DNA of 64,000 nt from Streptomyces exfoliatus (GTDB taxonomy: Bacteria > Actinomycetota > Actinomycetes > Streptomycetales > Streptomycetaceae), in the NCBI RefSeq assembly GCF_000725545.1, contig NZ_JNZP01000016.1, forward strand, positions 62,001 through 126,000, in the 5' to 3' direction. The notes under the pieces are model-generated. The model made no database searches, was not told where the DNA came from, and saw nothing but the letters and a program-made list of their open reading frames with translations. The position numbers were made by a program, and so were the translations under genes. Below, piece by piece: positions 43,997 through 52,656 of the stretch. Within the stretch, counting starts at the first letter, position 1, and each line of letters starts with the position of its first letter.

Positions 43997-46090
43997 TCAG
44001 TTCTCGACGGTGAACTCGCACCACACGCACTTGCCGCCGCCCCTCGACTCGACGCCCCACACGTCCGAGAGCTGGTCGACCAGGAAGAGACCCCGTCCGG
44101 AGACGCCCGCCTCCCCCGCCTCCCGGCGCCGGGGCAGGGCGCTGGACCGGTCCTCCACCTCCACCCGAAGCCGCCGTTCGGCCCCGCCGAGGACCCGCAG
44201 GGTCACGATCGCGCCGCCGTCCGTGTGCATCAGCGCGTTGGTCATCAGTTCGTCGGCGACCAGCTCGATCTCGTCCGCGCGTTCCCCGGCCCCCCAGGCC
44301 CGTACGGCCGCCCTGATCATGTGCCGGGCCGAGCTCAGCGCCTCCGGGTCGTTCTGGGCCACGTGCTGCCGGAACCGGCCGGCCCCCTGGGCGGCGGCCG
44401 CGCCCTGGCGGCGCAGCAGCAGGATCGCGACGTCGTCCTCGCCACCGCGGTCGGCGACGACGTCGCACAGAAGGTCGGCGAGCTCCTGGAGGTCGGCGGG
44501 TCCGCGCCGGACGAGGGCGGAGAGCCACTGGAGGCCCTCGTCGAGGTCGGCGCCGGGCTTCTCGACCAGACCGTCGGTGTAGAGCATCAGGGTCTGTCCT
44601 GGGTCCAGCTCCATGGTGGTCACCGGGTAGTCGAGCCGGCCGAACTCCGCGGAGAGGCCGAGCGGCAGCCCGCCCTCCACCGGCAGTCTGCGGCTGCGGC
44701 CGTCGGCCTCCCTGAGCAGCGGGTCGACGTGGCCGGCCCGTACCACCTGGACGACCCCGGTGGCGAGGTCGACCTCCGCGTAGGTGCAGGTCGCGAAGCG
44801 CTCGGTGTCCAGCTCGTGCAGGAAGACGGAGGCGCGGGCCATCACCGTGGCCGGGGTGTGGCCCTCGGCGGCGTACGCGCGCAGCACGATCCGCAGCTGG
44901 CCCATGACGGCCGCCGCGTGGGTGTCGTGCCCCTGTACGTCGCCGATGACCGCGCCGACCCGTCCTCCGGGCAGCGGGATGATGTCGTACCAGTCGCCGC
45001 CGATGTCCCGGCCGAGTCGGGCCGAGCGGTAGCGCACGGCGGTCTGGGCGCCGGGCACGTCGGGGATCCGGCGCGGCAGCATGGCCTGCTGGAGCCCCTC
45101 TGCGAGGTCGTGCTCCTGCTCGTAGAGCATGGCCCGCTGGAGGCTCTGGGCGATGCTGCTGCCGAGGGCGACGAGCAGGGTCCGCTCGTCCTCGCTGAAT
45201 CCGGTCTTGTCGCTGTAGAGCAGGCCGAGGGCACCGATGGGCCGGGCCTGGGCGATGAGCGGCAGGTAGGCGGCGGCGGTGATGCCGAGCCCGCTGATGT
45301 GCGGCCAGAGGACCGGGAAGGAGTCGGCGAAGTCACGGGCCGAGTCGATGAACCGCGGGCGCAGGGTGCGGATCACCTCGCTCATCGGGTACGGCTCGTC
45401 CACCCGGGTGAAACGGGTGCCCGGCACGAACGCGCCGTCCGGGCCCTCCGCGACGAGATGGATGCGGCCGGCTTCGAGGAGGCCCATGACGAGGCTGGCG
45501 GCGCCGAAGTGTTCGAGCGCGTGGGAGTCGTTGAGCAGGTCGATGACGTCCTGCACGGTCCGCGCGTACGCGAGGGCCGCCGTGGTGCCCTCGACGACGC
45601 CGGCCCGCTTGCGCCGACCTTCGTCGAGGCCGAGCCGGGCGGCGGACTCGGTGAGCTCGTGGGTGGCGTCGCGCAGGACGCCGACGATCCGCACCGGGCG
45701 GCCCGCGTCGTCGCGGTGGACGATGCCCTGGGTGTGGGTCCACTGGTGCCGGCCGTCGCGGCGGCGGATGCGGAAGTACGCGCCGTACTGCTCGCTGCCC
45801 TCCTTGAGGGCCTGGGCGACGAGGGTGTCGAGGCGGCGGCCCTCGTCCGGCAGGACCCGTGAGCCGAGGGACTCGGGGCGGCCGTCGTACTCCGCGCGGT
45901 CCATGTCGAAGACTTCGAGGGCGGCGTCGTCCATGACCATCGTGCCGGCGACGAGGTCCCAGTCGAAGCCGCCCATCCGGAAGGCGGATCCGTAGTCGGC
46001 CAGGATCCCGGCGCCCGCGTCCCGCCCCTCCGGCGCGCCGCGGAGCCGCTCGGCCGCCTCCCCGCCACCGCCCCCGCTGCCCGCGTTCAT
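43997..46090 (-). CDS. PAS-GAF-PP2C(SpoIIE)-HATPase signalling protein
   Basis: Protein of 697 residues. A PAS unit at about 35-150 (GGFDWDLVAGTMVMDDAALEVF, YGAYFRIRRRDGRHQW) is followed by a GAF domain (about 165-320), the SpoIIE/PP2C domain (GGDWYDIIPLPGGRVGAVIGDVQGHD, TCTYAEVD, GLVEKPGADLDEG, GEDDVAILLLR) and a C-terminal HATPase of the RsbW type (ELVADELMTNALMHTDGGAI, GRGLFLVDQLSDVWG). It can both dephosphorylate and bind or phosphorylate anti-sigma-antagonist proteins. No such partner is adjacent. The cue is unknown. Confidence 0.92.
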   Translation of the reverse strand: MNAGSGGGGGEAAERLRGAPEGRDAGAGILADYGSAFRMGGFDWDLVAGTMVMDDAALEVFDMDRAEYDGRPESLGSRVLPDEGRRLDTLVAQALKEGSEQYGAYFRIRRRDGRHQWTHTQGIVHRDDAGRPVRIVGVLRDATHELTESAARLGLDEGRRKRAGVVEGTTAALAYARTVQDVIDLLNDSHALEHFGAASLVMGLLEAGRIHLVAEGPDGAFVPGTRFTRVDEPYPMSEVIRTLRPRFIDSARDFADSFPVLWPHISGLGITAAAYLPLIAQARPIGALGLLYSDKTGFSEDERTLLVALGSSIAQSLQRAMLYEQEHDLAEGLQQAMLPRRIPDVPGAQTAVRYRSARLGRDIGGDWYDIIPLPGGRVGAVIGDVQGHDTHAAAVMGQLRIVLRAYAAEGHTPATVMARASVFLHELDTERFATCTYAEVDLATGVVQVVRAGHVDPLLREADGRSRRLPVEGGLPLGLSAEFGRLDYPVTTMELDPGQTLMLYTDGLVEKPGADLDEGLQWLSALVRRGPADLQELADLLCDVVADRGGEDDVAILLLRRQGAAAAQGAGRFRQHVAQNDPEALSSARHMIRAAVRAWGAGERADEIELVADELMTNALMHTDGGAIVTLRVLGGAERRLRVEVEDRSSALPRRREAGEAGVSGRGLFLVDQLSDVWGVESRGGGKCVWCEFTVEN

Positions 46091-46139
46091 GGGGCCACGC
46101 TAGGCGCAGCCCCGCCCGTGCGCACCATGAAGATCCGTT

Positions 46140-47456
46140 TCACCCTTCGAAGGTCTCCGGCTGTTCCGGGACCGGTCCGGCCGGGAAGAGCTCCTCGTCC
46201 GGCAGCTCGCCGTCCGGGACGGGGGGCTGCTCGCCCGGCGGCTCGGCGTTCGGGTCGCCGAAGGGGTCGGGGAAGGGCTCCGTACTCGGATCGGCGTACG
46301 GGTCGGCGTACGGGTCCGGGTACGGCTCCGTCTCGGGGTCCGGCTCCGCGTACGGGTCGTCGGGGTTCGGGTACGGGTCGGGATCGGCGTCCGGGCCGGG
46401 GTCCGTAGGGGTGGGTCCGGTGTCCGTGCCGCCGGTTGCGGAGGCGTCGGGGCTGACGGGGCTCTCCGGCACCGAGGGGACGGGGGGCGACGGGACCCGT
46501 GAGCCCGTGTCGGGGGAGGCGGGATCCGGGGACGCGGGCCGGTCGGGGGCGCTGGGGTCGGGCGTGCCGGCGTCGGTCAGGGCGCATTCGTCCGGGTCGC
46601 AGTCCGGTTCCACGGCGGGCTTGCGGTCCTTGTCGCCGTCGCTCCCGGTGAGCCGTTCGATCCAGCTGCGGTCCGCGGCGTTCACGATGACCAGGCTGGT
46701 GACGACCGTGGTGGTCGGCCGGACGACGATCACCCGGTCGGGGTCGAAGTCGTCCCAGGGGTCGCCCTGGTGGACGCCGTCCGTGGTCGCGACCGGCGTG
46801 CGGAGCGGGTTGCCGCAGGCGCAGCGGACGCGGGGGGAGCCGTACTGGTCGACGAGGACCGCCGTACCGGTTTGGAGGACGGACTGGAAGGCGTTGGCCC
46901 GGCCCTCGCGGTAGCCGTGGTTGGTAACCCGTACGTCCGCGCGCAGGACGACCGGGGTCAGCCCGCGCAGCCAGTCGGCGACGTTGGTCTCGGGGATGCC
47001 GGCGGCCTCGGCGAAGGCCCGTGTCCTGTCCTGGTCGGCGGCGAGGAAGGAGACCTGTTGGTCGACGTCGCAGCTGCCCTCCGCGCGCGTGCCGCCGTAC
47101 AGGCCGGGGGCGGAGCCGGTGACCTCGCGGGCGTGCTCGGCGGCGGGGTCGGGCTCGCGCTTCCGGGTCGGCGGCCCGGTCGTGCGGGCGGTGGATTCGG
47201 TGAAGGGGTCGGGGCCCTGGGCCGCGAACGGCTGCAGAAGGATGTCCTGGGCGTCGGCCGCGGCAGGCTGGGCGCCGCCACGCGACCCCTCCCAGGCCGA
47301 CGAGCAGCCCGCGAGCAGCAGGGAGGCGGCGAACGCCGCGAGCGCGGAGCGGGTCGCACCGCGCGGAATCGCGCGGGGGGCGGTGGAGGTCGCACGGCGT
47401 GGGGTCGCGTGGGGAGCGGTGGAAGTCCGCCGCGTCCGGCTGGGGGCTGAGCGCAC
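46140..47456 (-). CDS. DUF6777-type lipoprotein with a long acidic Pro/Asp tail
   Basis: Protein of 438 residues from GTG 47456 with GGGAG upstream. The long basic leader ends in ALAAFAASLLLAGC, a lipobox. The domain contains DILLQPFAAQGPDPFT, GLYGGTRAEGSCDVDQQVSFL, WLRGLTPVVLRADVRVTNHGY and VRCACGNPL, which fits DUF6777 of Streptomyces. The last 170 residues are a Pro/Asp/Glu/Tyr-rich tail with DPYAD and EPDPETEP repeats. The function is unknown; an extracytoplasmic role is likely. Confidence 0.8.
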   Translation of the reverse strand: MRSAPSRTRRTSTAPHATPRRATSTAPRAIPRGATRSALAAFAASLLLAGCSSAWEGSRGGAQPAAADAQDILLQPFAAQGPDPFTESTARTTGPPTRKREPDPAAEHAREVTGSAPGLYGGTRAEGSCDVDQQVSFLAADQDRTRAFAEAAGIPETNVADWLRGLTPVVLRADVRVTNHGYREGRANAFQSVLQTGTAVLVDQYGSPRVRCACGNPLRTPVATTDGVHQGDPWDDFDPDRVIVVRPTTTVVTSLVIVNAADRSWIERLTGSDGDKDRKPAVEPDCDPDECALTDAGTPDPSAPDRPASPDPASPDTGSRVPSPPVPSVPESPVSPDASATGGTDTGPTPTDPGPDADPDPYPNPDDPYAEPDPETEPYPDPYADPYADPSTEPFPDPFGDPNAEPPGEQPPVPDGELPDEELFPAGPVPEQPETFEG

Positions 47457-47584
47457 CTGGTTCTCCCGCTTTCTCTCCCCCGGGCCACGGCGCCCGGTTC
47501 CGGCCAGTCCCTCATGTCTGTCGCAGCCCGGGGGGCGCCGCAAGCGGAGGGCGGCCGACCGGGTCCCGCGTAGCCACCCCCGCG

Positions 47585-47640
47585 CTTGAACACGTTCAAG
47601 AAAGCCCCTAGGCTCCATCCCGTGAGTTGAACGCGTTCAA
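47585..47640 (+). promoter_or_regulatory. yndJ promoter bracketed by twin palindromes
   Basis: TTGAAC (47586-47591), a 17-base spacer and TAGGCT (47609-47614) make a strong housekeeping-type promoter. CTTGAAC-AC-GTTCAAG (47585-47600) includes the -35, and the perfect palindrome TTGAACGCGTTCAA (47627-47640) lies just past the predicted start site. Their centres are 41 bases apart, about four helical turns, so a repressor could loop or block both ends. The regulator is not encoded beside it. Confidence 0.75.
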
Positions 47641-47656
47641 TCGGGGATGGTGGCAC

Positions 47657-48583
47657 ATGACCGCACTGTCGGTCCTGGTGGGATCGGTCGTCACGATCGG
47701 CATGTTCTGGGTGGTGCCCACGGGCCTCGCGCTCCTCGACGGCCCCCGGCCGCCCGGGTGGGACCGGCTCCGCCGCGCCTGGCCGCTGTTCGCCGCCCCC
47801 GGGGCGCTCTCCCTCTGGCTGCCCCGCTCGGGACTCTCGACCACGCTCGCCGCCGTGTACGCCCTCGCCACGCTGGCCCTCGCGCTGCAGGCGCCCGCCC
47901 GGCTGTTCCTCACCCGCTCGCTCCGGCCGGGCGAGGTGGCCGTGCTCACCGCCCTGGCCGCGCCCTCCGTCGCCGGTGTCGCGCTCGTCGCCGAACGGGC
48001 CTCGTACCCGCTCCTCGGCTTCGACCTGGACATCCTGGCCCTGACCGTGCCGCACTTCCACTTCGCGGGCTTCGCCGCCGCCCTGGTCGCCGGACTCCTC
48101 TGCCGCGTCCACGACGCCCCCGCCGCCCGCTTCGCCGCGCTCAGCGTCCCGGCCGGCACCGCGCTCGTCCTGCTCGGCTACTTCGTCGACGACTGGGCCG
48201 AACTCGCCGGGGCCGTCGTCCTGACGGCCGGCATGACGGCGGTCGCCGTCCTGACCCTGCGCGAGCGCCGTGCCGCGACGGCCGACCGCGTCACCCGCGG
48301 CCTGCTCGCCGTCTCGGCCCTCGTCCTCTTCGTCACCATGCTCCTCGCCCTGAGCTGGGCACTCGGCGAGGCGACCGGACTCCCCCACCTCGACCTCACC
48401 TGGACGGCCGCGACACATGGCCTGGGCAACGCCCTCGGCTTCACCGTCTGCGCGCTGCTCGCCCGCCGCCGCCTCGCGTCGGACCGCGCCGCGGCCCCCA
48501 CTCCGGCCCCCAGGCCGACTCCCGCGACCTCCGCACCGACTCCCGACCCCGCGGCCCACCCCCGAACGGAGCTTCCGGCATGA
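47657..48583 (+). CDS. YndJ-family membrane protein
   Basis: Protein of 308 residues from ATG 47657. It has about eight helices (VLVGSVVTIGMFWVVPTGLAL, STTLAAVYALATLALAL, PHFHFAGFAAALVAGLLC, TALVLLGYFVDDWAELAGAVV and others). HFHFAGF and HGLGNALGFTVCALLA match YndJ-like transporters of unknown substrate. The Pro/Ala/Thr-rich tail overlaps the next start as ATGA. It starts an operon with DUF1990 and a lipase-maturation-factor gene, a recurring actinobacterial trio. Confidence 0.8.
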   Translation: MTALSVLVGSVVTIGMFWVVPTGLALLDGPRPPGWDRLRRAWPLFAAPGALSLWLPRSGLSTTLAAVYALATLALALQAPARLFLTRSLRPGEVAVLTALAAPSVAGVALVAERASYPLLGFDLDILALTVPHFHFAGFAAALVAGLLCRVHDAPAARFAALSVPAGTALVLLGYFVDDWAELAGAVVLTAGMTAVAVLTLRERRAATADRVTRGLLAVSALVLFVTMLLALSWALGEATGLPHLDLTWTAATHGLGNALGFTVCALLARRRLASDRAAAPTPAPRPTPATSAPTPDPAAHPRTELPA

Positions 48584-49131
48584 CCCGTCTGACGAGCAGC
48601 CTGTCCCGGCGCGAGCGCCCGCGCCCCGCCCTCACCTACCCCGAGGTCGGCGCCACCCGCACCCCGGCACACCTCCCCGAGGGCTACCACCACCTCCGGC
48701 ACACCACGGCCGTCGGTCACGGCCGCGCCGACTTCGAGGCCGCGGGCGCCGCCGTCACCACCTGGCGGATGCACCGCGCCACCGGGGCGGGCGTCCTCGC
48801 CGACGCCGGCCGCGCGGAGCCCGGCGTCACCGTCGAGGTGTCGGCGGGCATCGGGCCGCTCAGGCTCGGCGTCCCCTGCTCGGTGATCTGGACGGCGTAC
48901 GAGGAACAGCGCACCGGCTTCGCGTACGGCACCCTCACCGGGCATCCCGAGTGCGGCGAGGAGTCCTTCATCGTCGACCTGGACCCCGACGGCACCGTCC
49001 GGTTCACGGTCACCGCGTTCAGCCGCCCCGCCGCCTGGTACACCCGGCTCGGCGGCCCCCTGATCCCCCTGCTCCAGCGGGCGTACGCCGGTCACCTGGG
49101 CCGGGCCCTGCGGCGCCTCGTCAGTGAGTGA
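48580..49131 (+). CDS. DUF1990-family protein
   Basis: Protein of 183 residues; ATG overlaps the yndJ stop. It contains LTYPEVGATR, GYHHLRHTTAVGHGRADFEAAGAAVTTW, CSVIWTAYEEQRTGFAYGTLTGHPECGEESFIVDLD and FTVTAFSRPAAWYTRLGGPL, the hallmark of DUF1990 (YndH/UPF0548). This fold is START-like and binds hydrophobic ligands in principle. The substrate is unknown. It is cotranscribed with yndJ and the LMF gene. Confidence 0.85.
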   Translation: MTRLTSSLSRRERPRPALTYPEVGATRTPAHLPEGYHHLRHTTAVGHGRADFEAAGAAVTTWRMHRATGAGVLADAGRAEPGVTVEVSAGIGPLRLGVPCSVIWTAYEEQRTGFAYGTLTGHPECGEESFIVDLDPDGTVRFTVTAFSRPAAWYTRLGGPLIPLLQRAYAGHLGRALRRLVSE

Positions 49132-49161
49132 GCGGGGGGACGGGGGCCGATACTGGAAGCG

Positions 49162-50589
49162 ATGGAGTGGTTCACCGCACCCGACCACTGGCTGAGCCGG
49201 ATCGTCTTCCAGCGGGGGCTCGCCGGGCTCTACTGCGTCGCGTTCCTCTCCGCGGCGCTCCAGTTCCGGGCGCTGATCGGGGAGCGCGGCATGCTCCCCG
49301 TACCGGAGTACGTGCGCGTGACCCGGCCCCGCCACACCCCCTCGCTCTTCCACTGGCACTACTCCGACCGCCTCTTCGCGACCGTGGCCTGGGCCGGCGC
49401 CGCGCTCGCCCTCGCGATGGTGGCGGGCGCCGGGGACGCGGTGCCGCTGCCGGTGTCGATGCTGCTGTGGCTGCTGCTCTGGGGGATGTACCTGTCGATC
49501 GTGAACGTGGGCCAGACCTGGTATTCCTTCGGCTGGGAGTCGCTGCTCCTGGAGACCGGCTTCCTGGCGGTCTTCCTCGGCAACGACGACACGGGACCGC
49601 CGATCCTCATCCTGTACCTGCTGATCTGGCTGCTCTTCCGGGTCGAGTTCGGCGCCGGGCTCATCAAGATCCGCGGCGATCCCTGCTGGCGGAACCTGAC
49701 CTGCCTCTACCACCATCACGAGACCCAGCCGATGCCCGGCCCTCTCAGCTGGTTCTTCCACCACCTCCCCCGCCCGCTGCACCGGGTGGAGGCCGCGGCC
49801 AACCACGTCGTCCAGCTGGTCGTGCCGTTCCTGCTGTTCGCCCCGCAGCCGGTCGCCACGATCGCGGCCGGTCTGATGATCGCCACGCAGCTGTGGCTGG
49901 TGCTCTCGGGGAACTTCGCCTGGCTGAACTGGATCACCATCGTGATCGCCGTCTCCGCCGTGGACGCCTCCCCGCTCACCGGCGACCATCCGCAGCCCGA
50001 TCCGCCGCTCTGGTACGTGGCCCTGGTCGTCGCGGTGACCGCGTTCGTCCTGGTACGGAGCTACCGCCCCGCGCGCAACCTGCTCTCCCGACACCAGGCC
50101 ATGAACCGCTCGTACGACCCGTTCCACCTGGTCAACACGTACGGGGCGTTCGGCACGGTCGGCCGGATCAGGGACGAGATCATCGTCGAGGGCACCGAGG
50201 ACCCGGTGCCGCACGCGGGAACGGTGTGGCGCGAGTACGGCTTCAAGGGCAAGCCCGGGGATCCACGCAGGACGCCCCGCCAGTTCGCCCCGTACCATCT
50301 GCGGCTCGACTGGCTGATGTGGTTCGCGGCGCTCAGCCCCGGGTACGCGCGCGCGTGGTTCGGCCCGTTCGTCGAGCGGCTGCTCGACGGCGACCGGGAC
50401 ACCCTGAAGCTGCTCGCCCACAACCCGTTCCCGGACAAGCCGCCCACCCTCGTCCGCGCCCGGCTGTACCGCTACCGGTACACGACCTGGCGCGAACTCC
50501 GCGCCACCGGGGCCTGGTGGCACCGGACCCTGATCCGGGAGTACCTGCCGCCGACCCGGCTGCGGGAACCCGCGCAGGGACCGCGCTGA
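49162..50589 (+). CDS. Lipase maturation factor family membrane protein
   Basis: Protein of 475 residues with about six helices (AGLYCVAFLSAALQF, FATVAWAGAALALAMV, LLWLLLWGMYLSIVN, ILILYLLIWLLFRVEFGAGLIK and others). WYSFGWESLLLETGFL, RGDPCWRNLTCLYHHHETQPMP and LSGNFAWLNWITI are LMF1-family signatures; the eukaryotic LMF1 folds secreted lipases in the ER. The C-terminal soluble domain has YRYRYTTWRELRATGAWW. It is 30 bases after the DUF1990 gene. The bacterial client is unknown. Confidence 0.87.
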   Translation: MEWFTAPDHWLSRIVFQRGLAGLYCVAFLSAALQFRALIGERGMLPVPEYVRVTRPRHTPSLFHWHYSDRLFATVAWAGAALALAMVAGAGDAVPLPVSMLLWLLLWGMYLSIVNVGQTWYSFGWESLLLETGFLAVFLGNDDTGPPILILYLLIWLLFRVEFGAGLIKIRGDPCWRNLTCLYHHHETQPMPGPLSWFFHHLPRPLHRVEAAANHVVQLVVPFLLFAPQPVATIAAGLMIATQLWLVLSGNFAWLNWITIVIAVSAVDASPLTGDHPQPDPPLWYVALVVAVTAFVLVRSYRPARNLLSRHQAMNRSYDPFHLVNTYGAFGTVGRIRDEIIVEGTEDPVPHAGTVWREYGFKGKPGDPRRTPRQFAPYHLRLDWLMWFAALSPGYARAWFGPFVERLLDGDRDTLKLLAHNPFPDKPPTLVRARLYRYRYTTWRELRATGAWWHRTLIREYLPPTRLREPAQGPR

Positions 50590-50592
50590 ACG

Positions 50593-50632
50593 CCCCGGTG
50601 CCCCCGGCCGCGAACGGCCGGGGGCACCGGGG
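50593..50632. terminator. Strong terminator with perfect 18-bp stem
   Basis: The two 18-base arms (50593-50610 and 50615-50632) pair perfectly around the tetraloop CGAA. It ends the yndJ operon and faces the small minus-strand gene at 50647-50817. Confidence 0.92.
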
Positions 50633-50646
50633 TGTGAAGCGAGGGA

Positions 50647-50817
50647 TCAGTCGATGCCGGGCAGGATGTGGGGCTCCGCGAGGTCGTCCTCGTAGCCCGC
50701 GAGCCGGATCGGGGCCGCGTGGGCCCAGACTTCCAGGCTCCCCAGCTCGCCGTTCTTGCGCTGCCGGTCCTTGCGTTCGGCCGGCTGCGGTTTCTGCTTC
50801 GTCAGTTCGGGTGTCAC
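50647..50817 (-). CDS. Small 56-residue peptide, unrecognised
   Basis: A GTG start with GAGGAG six bases upstream opens MTPELTKQKPQPAERKDRQR, then KNGELGSLEVWAHAAPIRLA and GYEDDLAEPHILPGID. The N-terminal half is highly charged and disordered; the C-terminal half is polar-hydrophobic with clear sequence character. I recall short Streptomyces proteins ending in this way but no function. It could be a leader-core peptide, a signalling peptide or a small binding protein. No modification enzyme of a known RiPP class is adjacent. Confidence 0.65.
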   Translation of the reverse strand: MTPELTKQKPQPAERKDRQRKNGELGSLEVWAHAAPIRLAGYEDDLAEPHILPGID

Positions 50818-51111
50818 CGCGCACTCCTCTGTGTCGCGTACCTGTGGGACTGGTGCCGGTCGGTCGCGGTGGCGCCGTTCATCGGGCGGGAGCGCGGCCT
50901 TGGTGGCAGGCCAATCCCGGATCGGCCGTGAAGACGGTGTGTGTCTTCGGTGGCCGACCGTGGCCATCAGAGTAACCAAATGAGCGCGCCCGCGCTCTAC
51001 CGGGCTCGGAAGTGTGACGCGATCGGGTGAAAGAAGCCGGAAGAGCGCCCCACCGGGCCGGTGGGGCGCTCTTGTCGGGTCGGCCCGGAACTGACTGCCG
51101 GGTCCGGGGTT
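50818..51111. other. Leader region of the small peptide gene
   Basis: These 294 bases hold the SDR terminator and the promoter and leader of the 56-residue peptide gene. Minus-strand TTGGTTAC near 50981 could be a -35 but I see no matching -10 that I trust. The leader of about 150 bases is long for such a small gene. Confidence 0.4.
51041..51073. terminator. Hairpin terminator of the SDR gene
   Basis: AAGAGCGCCCCACC (51041-51054) pairs perfectly with GGTGGGGCGCTCTT (51060-51073) around a GGGCC loop, 38 bases beyond the minus-strand SDR stop. Confidence 0.88.
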
Positions 51112-52596
51112 CTACCAGTTGGCGGGGGCGTAGTCCTTCAGGAAGCAGCCGTACAGGTCCACGCCCTCCTCGCCGCGCACGATCGGGTCGTACACCCGAG
51201 CCGCGCCGTCGACCAGGTCGAGCGGGGCGTGGAAGCCGGCCTCGGCGAGGCGCAGCTTGTCGAAGTGCGGACGCTCGTCGGTGATCCAGCCGGTGTCGAC
51301 GGAGGTCATGAGGATGCCGTCGGTCTCGAACATCTCCTGGCCGCTGGTCCGCGTGACCATGTTCATCGCGGCCTTCGCCGCGTTGGTGTTCGGGTGGCCG
51401 GCACCCTTGTAGCCGCGACTGAAGACGCCTTCCATCGCGGAGACGTTGACGACGTAGGAACGCCCGCTGGACGCCTTCTTCGCGGCCTCCGCCATCGCCG
51501 GCCGCAACTTGCTGATCAGGATGAACGGCGCCGTGTAGTTGCACAGCTGGGTCTCGAGCAGCTCGACCGGGGAGATCTGCTCGATGCTCTGCACCCAGGT
51601 GTTGCTGTCGACGACGTCCGGCAGCAGGCCGCCCGCGTCGATGGCGGTGCCGTCGAGGTGCCGGGCGATGCTGGCGTTCCCCGCGACCAGGGCGAGGTCG
51701 GCGACCTGCTGTGCGTCGAGGCCGCTCACTCCGGCGGGCAGCGCGGACGACGATCCGAGCTCGGCGACGGCGCCGGAGTTGAAGGCGCCGATGACGTGCC
51801 GCTCGGGAAGGTCCCCGGCCGGCAGCGCGGCGTTCTCGCCCTCGACCAGCGCGGCGTACGCGGACGGCAGCCGGCGCACGGTCTGCGTCGCGTTGTTGAT
51901 GAGGATGTCCAGCGGCCCGTTCTCGGCCATCCGGTCGGCGAGGGCCACGGCCTGGGCCGGGTCGCGCAGGTCGATGCCGACGACCTCCAGGCGGTGGATC
52001 CAGTCCGCGGAGTCCTCCATCGCCTTGAAGCGGCGGACGGCGTCCTTGGGGAAACGGGTGGTGATGGTGGTGTGGGCGCCGTCGCGCAGCAGCCGCAGCG
52101 CGATGTACATGCCGATCTTGGCCCGGCCGCCGGTCAGCAGGGCCCGCTTGCCGGCCAGGTCGGCGCGGGCCTCGCGCTTGGCCCGGTTCAGGGCGGCGCA
52201 CTGCTGGCAGAGCTGGTGGTAGAAGTAGTCGACCTCGACGAACCGCGTCTTGCACACGTAGCAGGAGCGCGGACGCTGGAGTATCCCGGCGATCCGGCCC
52301 TCCTCGGTGACGGAGGACGGGAGGATTCCCTCGGTCTCGTCGTCGATGCGCTGCGCGGAGCCGGTGGCGGTCGCCTCGGTGACCGCCTTGTCGTTGGCGG
52401 TCTTGGCGGCCCGGCGCTCCTGGCGGCGGCGCTGCTTCACGGTCCGGTAGATCCCGGCGGTGGCGCGCCGGACGCGGATCGCGTCCGGGTGGTCGACGTC
52501 CAGCTTGTCGAGCTCGTCGAGGACGCTGAGGCAGACGGCCAGGCGATCGGGGTCGACGCCCGGCCCGTAGTCCTGGTTTTCTTCGGTCACCGTCAT
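51112..52596 (-). CDS. Atypical SDR oxidoreductase with a zinc-ribbon-like N-terminus
   Basis: Protein of 494 residues, about twice a classical SDR. The N-terminal 130 residues include a Lys/Arg-rich helix (RRQERRAAK) and CYVCKTRFVEVDYFYHQLCQQC, a CxxC...CxxC pair. The Rossmann domain starts at about 145 (KRALLTGGRAKIGMYIALRLL) with DILINNATQTVRR. At the catalytic site SVVNVSAMEG is followed by GHPNTNAAKAAMNMV, so Lys is present but the usual YxxxK Tyr is replaced by Thr. Its substrate is unknown. It has its own terminator. Confidence 0.82.
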   Translation of the reverse strand: MTVTEENQDYGPGVDPDRLAVCLSVLDELDKLDVDHPDAIRVRRATAGIYRTVKQRRRQERRAAKTANDKAVTEATATGSAQRIDDETEGILPSSVTEEGRIAGILQRPRSCYVCKTRFVEVDYFYHQLCQQCAALNRAKREARADLAGKRALLTGGRAKIGMYIALRLLRDGAHTTITTRFPKDAVRRFKAMEDSADWIHRLEVVGIDLRDPAQAVALADRMAENGPLDILINNATQTVRRLPSAYAALVEGENAALPAGDLPERHVIGAFNSGAVAELGSSSALPAGVSGLDAQQVADLALVAGNASIARHLDGTAIDAGGLLPDVVDSNTWVQSIEQISPVELLETQLCNYTAPFILISKLRPAMAEAAKKASSGRSYVVNVSAMEGVFSRGYKGAGHPNTNAAKAAMNMVTRTSGQEMFETDGILMTSVDTGWITDERPHFDKLRLAEAGFHAPLDLVDGAARVYDPIVRGEEGVDLYGCFLKDYAPANW

Positions 52597-52656
52597 GGCC
52601 TTCGGGTTCCTCGTTCGCTCGTACGTCGCCGCTCTTCGGCTTTCAAAAGCCCAACT

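Noticed and set aside
50982..51040. A defined promoter for the small peptide gene
   Set aside because: A -35-like TTGGTTAC exists but no -10 at correct spacing; not called as a promoter.
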